The translations under genes and the position numbers were made by a program. Positions 58,695-64,000 of a stretch of 64,000 bases of DNA are shown one piece after another (the first letter of the stretch is position 1; each line of letters begins with the position of its first letter). Below the pieces are notes generated by a model, which saw nothing but the letters and a program-made list of their open reading frames with translations, was not told the DNA's origin and did not search any database. This stretch comes from Bryobacterales bacterium (GTDB taxonomy: Bacteria; Acidobacteriota; Terriglobia; Bryobacterales; Bryobacteraceae), in contig PMSX01000351.1 of the NCBI GenBank assembly GCA_003167495.1, positions 31,929 through 95,928 of the forward strand. Direction: 5' to 3'.

Positions 58695-61154
58695 TTGCGT
58701 ATTATCGACCATCGCCGCTTACGCCGTTGGATTCGTGGTCTCAGAGCCCACGGGATCGCTGCGCGTCTCAGCGCGAGCTTCGCGATCATCGTTCTTTTGA
58801 TGGCATTGGGCGACGCCTATTCGCTCTGGCAAATTGACCGTTTGGAGCAGCAAGTCGGCCGCATTGACAGTTTGGATAGCACCATCTACGGGATTAAAGG
58901 GGCAGACAATGCCATTGCCCGATTTTCGGAAGAACTGCGCCGCGCGCTTGAGAGGCGCAACTCTCAGACTTTCAGTGAGGCGGCTGACAAAATTGAGAGG
59001 CGAGCTGAACTTGCCATGGCGGTCGCTGATGAGGCCTTGCGGACCTCACCCGGATTCGCCAGCCGCCACCCTTCTCTGATGTCCACGTTTGCGTATTGGA
59101 ACTATCTATTGCCTGAGTACTTAGAACGTACGAAACGTCTCGCGGCACTGGGCGACTGGCCGGCAATCGATCGTCGTTTGAAAAGCCAGTTGTCGTATAT
59201 GGCGCTGATGTTCGATGACTTTGCGGCTGAGTTGGACGCCGACACGGCTCATGAACGCAAGCTGACTTTACTGGCCATACGGCATAGCCAGCGCACGTCG
59301 GCGGAAACGCTGCTCATTTGCGGTTTGCTGGGCCTATCTATATCTGTAGTGCTGAGCGTTCGTGTCACTCGTGGCGTTGCGCTGCCATTGAGCCGGATGA
59401 AGAATGCTGCCAGGAGTCTGGCCGCGGGTGACTTTTCTCATCGAGTGGAGGCAAGTGGCCACAATGAACTTGCCACCCTGGCGCGCGCATTCAACTCGGC
59501 ATCTTTCCGTTTGCAAGATCTCTACCAGGAACTGGAATTACGGGTTGCCCGCCGGACCGCTCAGCTTGAGTCAGCCAAGCAGTCGGCCGAGGCTGGAAAC
59601 ATTGCCAAGAGTCAGTTTCTGGCTAACATGAGTCACGAAATTCGCACACCCTTGAATGGCATCATCGGTATGGCCTTACTGACTCTGGCTACCCCGCTCA
59701 CGCCCGAACAGCGCGAGTCGCTGGATCTGCTGCATCATTCGGCCGAATCGTTGAAGAGCCTTTTGAACGATATTCTCGATCTATCGAGGGTGGAGGCAGG
59801 CAGGCTGGAACTCGATCTGGCTGCCTTCGAAATACGTGAAAACCTCGTGGAGTGGATTCAAGGCATTGCAACGCCGGCACATGAAAAAGGCATCGAGATC
59901 ATCTGCGACGTGGCGTCGGAAGTGCCGCGGATCATCACGGCGGACCCCGTGCGCTTGCGGCAAATCATAGTCAATCTGGTCGGCAACGCCGTGAAATTTA
60001 CGTCCCGCGGTCATGTCGCAATCAGCGTCAAAGTAGATCAGACACCCACCGCCCAACTTCTTCAATTTGCTGTGGCCGACACCGGGATCGGTATCGCCGC
60101 CAAACACAGAGACGTCATCTTCGACGATTTCGTCCAGGGCGATGGTTCCACTAACCGGAAGTATGGCGGCGCCGGCCTTGGTTTGGCCATAAGTCGCCGC
60201 CTGGTCCAGATCATGAACGGCAAAATTTGGTTGAACAGCGAGGAAGGCGAGGGGAGCACCTTCTATTTTTGTATCCCGCTAAACAGTCCCGTCTCCCAAC
60301 CAACGGAACCGGACCATTCCATCCCGATTCTCGCCACGCTCAAAGATGTGGCCGTGGTTTCAGAGAACGGATTGGCCGCTGCAAGTTTGAGCCGGTCACT
60401 GCAACATTTTGGATGCCACACCCGCACTGTTCTGGACGTAGAAGTGAATTCGGGAGCAGCCTCGCAGTCAACTGCTGACCTGATTGTCGTCGATCAGCCA
60501 TCGGACCGGGCGGCCGCCGAACGAATCATGGCTGCCGTTCAAGAACGGATCGCCGGCAAAGAGACTCCGGTCGTGATTTTGCATTCGCCCCTGCGCCAGC
60601 ATTCGTCACCCCACCCGCTTCGCGCGTTTGCACTCGCCAAACCGTATAAGGAATCCCAGCTCCTCCGGGTTTTGCGCCAAGCTCTGTTCCACGAGGATGC
60701 CGAGGCTTTCGTTCCCGCCCAGGCAACAACCCTAAGTGTGCCGCAAGGCGCGGGCCTGCCTACCTTGCTCGTAGAAGACAACCCCATTAACCAGAAGGTA
60801 GCGTCGCGATTGCTTGAGAAGCATGGGTGCTCTGTGCGGACTGCCGCCAATGGGCGGGAAGCGCTCTCCATCTACGCCCAGCAGCCTTTTGATCTGATCT
60901 TCATGGACGTGCAGATGCCTGAGATGAACGGTTTCGAAGCCACACGGGCTATTCGCCGTTTGGAGGAAACCAGTGGCACTCGAACACCGATCATCGCGCT
61001 GACCGCCAATGCGATGCCGACGGATCGGGAGCTTTGTCTTGACGCCGGTATGGACGATTATCTTTCAAAACCGATCGAAATCGAAAAGCTCAAGCAAATG
61101 ATAGTCAAGTATGGCGCATCAAGCGCTCAGGCACAGCTCGCTCCGATTGCGTAG
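58695..61154 (+). CDS. Hybrid histidine kinase with HAMP and receiver
   Basis: An 819-residue membrane kinase, TTG start. Transmembrane helix about 24-42, sensor region to ~195, second helix ~196-215 and HAMP. HisKA has H314 (MSHEIRTPLNGIIG), HATPase_c has NAVKFTSRG and GAGLGLAIS. A degenerate receiver-like region (about 545-675) precedes a true receiver with D738 (LIFMDVQMPEMNG). This is the BarA-like layout. It is divergent from a solute-binding lipoprotein whose promoter shares the 58552-58694 gap. Confidence 0.9.
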   Translation: MRIIDHRRLRRWIRGLRAHGIAARLSASFAIIVLLMALGDAYSLWQIDRLEQQVGRIDSLDSTIYGIKGADNAIARFSEELRRALERRNSQTFSEAADKIERRAELAMAVADEALRTSPGFASRHPSLMSTFAYWNYLLPEYLERTKRLAALGDWPAIDRRLKSQLSYMALMFDDFAAELDADTAHERKLTLLAIRHSQRTSAETLLICGLLGLSISVVLSVRVTRGVALPLSRMKNAARSLAAGDFSHRVEASGHNELATLARAFNSASFRLQDLYQELELRVARRTAQLESAKQSAEAGNIAKSQFLANMSHEIRTPLNGIIGMALLTLATPLTPEQRESLDLLHHSAESLKSLLNDILDLSRVEAGRLELDLAAFEIRENLVEWIQGIATPAHEKGIEIICDVASEVPRIITADPVRLRQIIVNLVGNAVKFTSRGHVAISVKVDQTPTAQLLQFAVADTGIGIAAKHRDVIFDDFVQGDGSTNRKYGGAGLGLAISRRLVQIMNGKIWLNSEEGEGSTFYFCIPLNSPVSQPTEPDHSIPILATLKDVAVVSENGLAAASLSRSLQHFGCHTRTVLDVEVNSGAASQSTADLIVVDQPSDRAAAERIMAAVQERIAGKETPVVILHSPLRQHSSPHPLRAFALAKPYKESQLLRVLRQALFHEDAEAFVPAQATTLSVPQGAGLPTLLVEDNPINQKVASRLLEKHGCSVRTAANGREALSIYAQQPFDLIFMDVQMPEMNGFEATRAIRRLEETSGTRTPIIALTANAMPTDRELCLDAGMDDYLSKPIEIEKLKQMIVKYGASSAQAQLAPIA

Positions 61155-61269
61155 CTATTGGGAAGCAACACCCCACCGGATTCAAGCGCTAAGAGCCTGC
61201 TCGGATTCAGATGCTTCTCAACTTATTGCCGACGGCGCAAACGTATAATAATGTGGCTGGACGAGCAGA

Positions 61270-62617
61270 ATGTGTTGCCGTGTCCTCATAATTGCGCTGG
61301 TCGCAGTCCCCGTCGCCTTCGAGCAGGCGTTGCCACCGCCCGCGACGAGTGAACATTCTGAAGATGCGTCCTCTCTGCTGACGCGGGCAAGCGAGAAGGT
61401 CCTAAACTCGATCCGGCGCCTGCCGAAGTACACCTGCCTCGAAACCATCAACCGCGCGTACTACGTTCCTCCGCGAGAAAAGCACAGTCCCCATATGATG
61501 ACCGAGTATCATCCGGCGACCGCGTGCGTCGGGAACCCAGGCCATCTGTCACTCGAAGCGGAGGACAGGCTGCGAGTGGAAGTCGCAGCAGCGGGAGGGC
61601 ACGAAATCCATTCCTGGCCAGGTGCGAGCCGTTTCGACACGTGCTGCATCGATCGGCTTGTACCTTTCGGGCCGCTCAGCACGGGGTCATTCGGGACGAC
61701 TCTTTTCGACGTTTTCGCAAATCCCGGCGCACAAGTGAAATTTATCGGTAGAACGGCCGAGGGACCGAGAGAGATGTTCAAATACTCATTTCGAGTGCCT
61801 TCAAACGCCAGCCATAATCTATGTTAAGGCGAACGGCAGATGGGAGGTAACTGCATTTGGCGGTTCGTTCGAGATCGACGCAGCGACTGCGGAGTTGACA
61901 CGGCTGGTATTTGAAACGGATGTACTTCCACCCGGCACCAGCATGTGCCGGGCCAAAATCTCGACCGACTACCACTTCATGCCAATTGGCGACGGCGAAT
62001 TTCTAATCCCTCGCCGGAGCGAATTCCGCACCTTCGACACTGATGGCGGGCGCACCGATAGCGTGACCGAGTTTTCAGCCTGTCGTGAATATACGGCTGA
62101 GTCGAGCCTTCGATTCGACGATCAGGTCACGTCCGTCGGAACGATCAGCACCACGCCACAGCGCGCTACCGCCCTTCCACCGGGCCTTTCCCTCACTTTG
62201 GCAACAGTCGGTGCTATCGATCTAGGCACTGCCGCTGCAGGCGACCCGATATCCGCGAGAGTTGTCCACTTCGTTCGCGCCCCGGGATCAAAAGAGCTTC
62301 TAGTGCCCGTGGGCGCAATTGCCAGGGGCAGGATTCTTGTAATGCGGCATGAACTGAGGACCTCGGAATTTCAAATTTCCATCCTGTTCGATACCCTCGA
62401 AACCAAAGGCGCCGTATCGCCGCTCTCGATCCGCTTGGCTCGTGAAATAAAGGCCGAAAACCGAAACCCCCGAGGGTTTTCCACCCGGGGGACCGAATTT
62501 TCGCTCCCAGCGTCCGCTTCGCCGGAGTCGGCGAGTCACTTCGTGTTTCCAGCCAGGCGCAGCGTATATGTAATCCCATCTGGCTTTCAATCCAAATGGA
62601 CAACCGTTGCGCCATGA
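61270..62617 (+). pseudogene. Frameshifted copy of the secreted-protein paralogue
   Basis: The first 185 residues (61270-61827) start with a signal peptide and resemble the intact protein at 62614-63858. At about 61813-61817 the frame shifts by one base: reading in the +1 frame gives YVKANGRWEVTAFGG, matching the paralogue's LVKAGAGWRLTGYEG, and continues to 62617. One surplus base, in CATAATCTATG, explains it. The second part is open to the end and its stop overlaps the next gene's ATG. It may be a recent inactivation or a sequencing error. Confidence 0.8.
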
Positions 62618-63858
62618 AGGTTCTGCCGCTCTTCGCTGCAGGAGTTGCGCTCGCAAACGCGCAGTCCTTACCAGATCCGGCCGATCTGCTCGAGCAGGCG
62701 CGCGACAAAGTGATCGGCCGAGTGCCGCCGATCGGGTATGCCTGTGTCGCCACCATCGATCGAAGCTTTTTCGCCCTTGAGACCCCACCGGCAATTCCAA
62801 ACTCTTGCGAGCAGGTCTCTGCGGACAGAAAGAAGAATCGGACCAAATTACAACTTGACAAGACCGATCGGTTGCGGCTCCAGGCGACGCTGACCAGCGA
62901 AGGCGAAATTTATTCGTGGACCGGGCCAGAAGGTTTCTCGCGCAATGTCGAAGAGGTTGTGCATTCCGGGGACATCGGCACCGGAGCGCTAGCGGCGCAT
63001 ATCGAAGCAGTTTTCGCTAACCCACTCGTCCGCTTTCGGCTACTCAGTCAAACCAGCCAGAATCTCGAATTCGGCTTTCGTGTGCCCGTCGAGGCCAGCC
63101 ATTATCTCGTCAAAGCTGGTGCCGGGTGGCGCCTGACGGGCTACGAAGGTTCTCTGCAGATAGACCCTACGTCACTTGAACTTAGGCAGCTGACGATCGA
63201 CACCGAGGAGCTGCCGGCCGAATCGTCCATGTGTGAATCGAACACGAAGATGGATTACAAACCCGAGGATCAGCGAACCGGCGGCGACGGAATGCTGCTT
63301 CCCAGCACGGTTCACAGCCGCGATCTCAACCGTGACGCCACCGAAACGGCAGAAACGGATTGGGTAACCAGGTTTTCCGACTGCCGCGAAGCATCCGAGA
63401 AGGCTCCCGACCGGCTGCGGTCCGCGCCGCTGTTCCCGCCTACCTTTGCTGCCTTGCTCAAGCTGGAGCTGACTGCACCCATCGATACTTCAACAGCCGC
63501 CGCGGGAGATGTGGTTACAGCAAGACTTTCAAATAGCGTCCGGGGGCCGGCGAACAGCTTGGCGCCCGCGGGAGCGATCTTAACCGGCCGGATCATGCGT
63601 TTGGAGCACCAAAAGCGCAAACCGTCCTCTTTCCTGATTTGGCTGGATTTCGACACAATCGAAGCGAATGGCGTGGTTTCTTCGATCCGTGCCCGGTTGA
63701 TTGGCTGTGGTGATCCGGATCCGCAGATTTGCTCGATCGCTAAAATGAGCGATCAGAAATGGAACCGTGCTCTCCACTTTCACGCTGATTCCCCTAAGAT
63801 CGTGGTTCCCAGAGGATTCCCGTCGCGATGGGTGACGGGCGACCCGCCTTTGAAATAG
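62614..63858 (+). CDS. Secreted protein, intact tandem paralogue
   Basis: A 414-residue exported protein from ATG 62614, overlapping the previous stop as ATGA. Signal peptide MKVLPLFAAGVALANAQS. A first half with FRVPVEASHYLVKAGAGWRLTG is followed by a C-terminal domain containing PIDTSTAAAGDVVTARLSN and LAPAGAILTGRIMRLEHQK, a pattern common in acidobacterial secreted proteins. No catalytic motif. The preceding gene is a frameshifted copy. Confidence 0.75.
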   Translation: MKVLPLFAAGVALANAQSLPDPADLLEQARDKVIGRVPPIGYACVATIDRSFFALETPPAIPNSCEQVSADRKKNRTKLQLDKTDRLRLQATLTSEGEIYSWTGPEGFSRNVEEVVHSGDIGTGALAAHIEAVFANPLVRFRLLSQTSQNLEFGFRVPVEASHYLVKAGAGWRLTGYEGSLQIDPTSLELRQLTIDTEELPAESSMCESNTKMDYKPEDQRTGGDGMLLPSTVHSRDLNRDATETAETDWVTRFSDCREASEKAPDRLRSAPLFPPTFAALLKLELTAPIDTSTAAAGDVVTARLSNSVRGPANSLAPAGAILTGRIMRLEHQKRKPSSFLIWLDFDTIEANGVVSSIRARLIGCGDPDPQICSIAKMSDQKWNRALHFHADSPKIVVPRGFPSRWVTGDPPLK

Positions 63859-64000
63859 AGGAACACAGTTGCGGTGGCAGTGTAGCGAACCGCGCTTTGG
63901 CTTCTTTGTTCAAAACCATTGCTTGCCCCCAAATTGGCTTCGTTTCGTAATTCCGCCGTGCGGCCCACTCTCGTTTCGCAAAAAACGCTCTTTCTTCGCC

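Noticed and set aside
1..64000. CRISPR array, rRNA or tRNA genes
   Set aside because: I found no regular spaced repeats, rRNA-like stretches or cloverleaf with CCA end; a tRNA scan was not possible by eye for all sequence.

Overview
The window is a nearly complete contractile-tailed prophage (about 1 to 40.6 kb, left end outside the window) followed by about 23 kb of bacterial chromosome. The host looks like an acidobacterium of the Solibacter/Bryobacter type. The reasons are high GC, tandem secreted M13 peptidases, a FecR/DUF6600 envelope protein, an ECF-like sigma factor with a small membrane partner, and an ArsR-methyltransferase fusion beside ahcY. This placement is inferred from gene content; there is no rRNA in the window.

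Prophage, from virion tip to packaging. The structural genes run leftward on the minus strand as one tightly packed late block. Read in the direction of transcription they are: small and large terminase (28.9-27.5 kb), portal with an extra C-terminal nuclease-like domain, Mu-F-like minor head protein, DUF2213 protease/scaffold, cement protein, DUF2184 capsid, DUF4054 connector, an unusual cassette of Ser/Thr/Gly-rich surface proteins (20.4-16.2 kb), neck genes, DUF3383 sheath, DUF3277 tube, a tail chaperone with a -1 frameshift signal, tape measure, baseplate (Dit-like, plug, hub, Gp138 spike, gp25-like wedge, gpJ, DUF2612), fibre, and a GH18 glycosidase tailspike at the window edge. A GIY-YIG homing endonuclease sits on the opposite strand between baseplate and fibre.

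Lysis and control. Upstream of terminase lie a serine recombinase, small genes, a GH24 lysozyme and a holin (29-31.6 kb). Next come an excisionase-like gene, a membrane-anchored Pro/Ala-rich protein, and a four-gene operon containing a Cas2/VapD-like protein coupled to a two-helix membrane protein. At 34.6 kb two divergent promoters share a mirror-symmetric operator, which looks like the regulatory switch of the element. Rightward from it run Cys-rich early proteins and a Gp157-family protein, ending at a strong bidirectional terminator (36.8 kb). Beyond it are hicAB, a tyrosine integrase and a DnaC-like ATPase. A decayed copy of a phage coiled-coil gene at 40.4-40.7 kb marks the approximate right boundary.

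Chromosome. From 40.7 kb: PHP phosphoesterase, a secreted protein, SixA, ArsR-methyltransferase divergent from ahcY with a palindrome between them, FecR/DUF6600 protein, sigma factor and membrane partner, a histidine kinase, an M3 oligopeptidase, a Phd/PIN toxin-antitoxin pair with a TGTACA operator, two M13 peptidases, a solute-binding lipoprotein divergent from a hybrid histidine kinase, and a tandem pair of secreted proteins whose first member is broken by a one-base frameshift.
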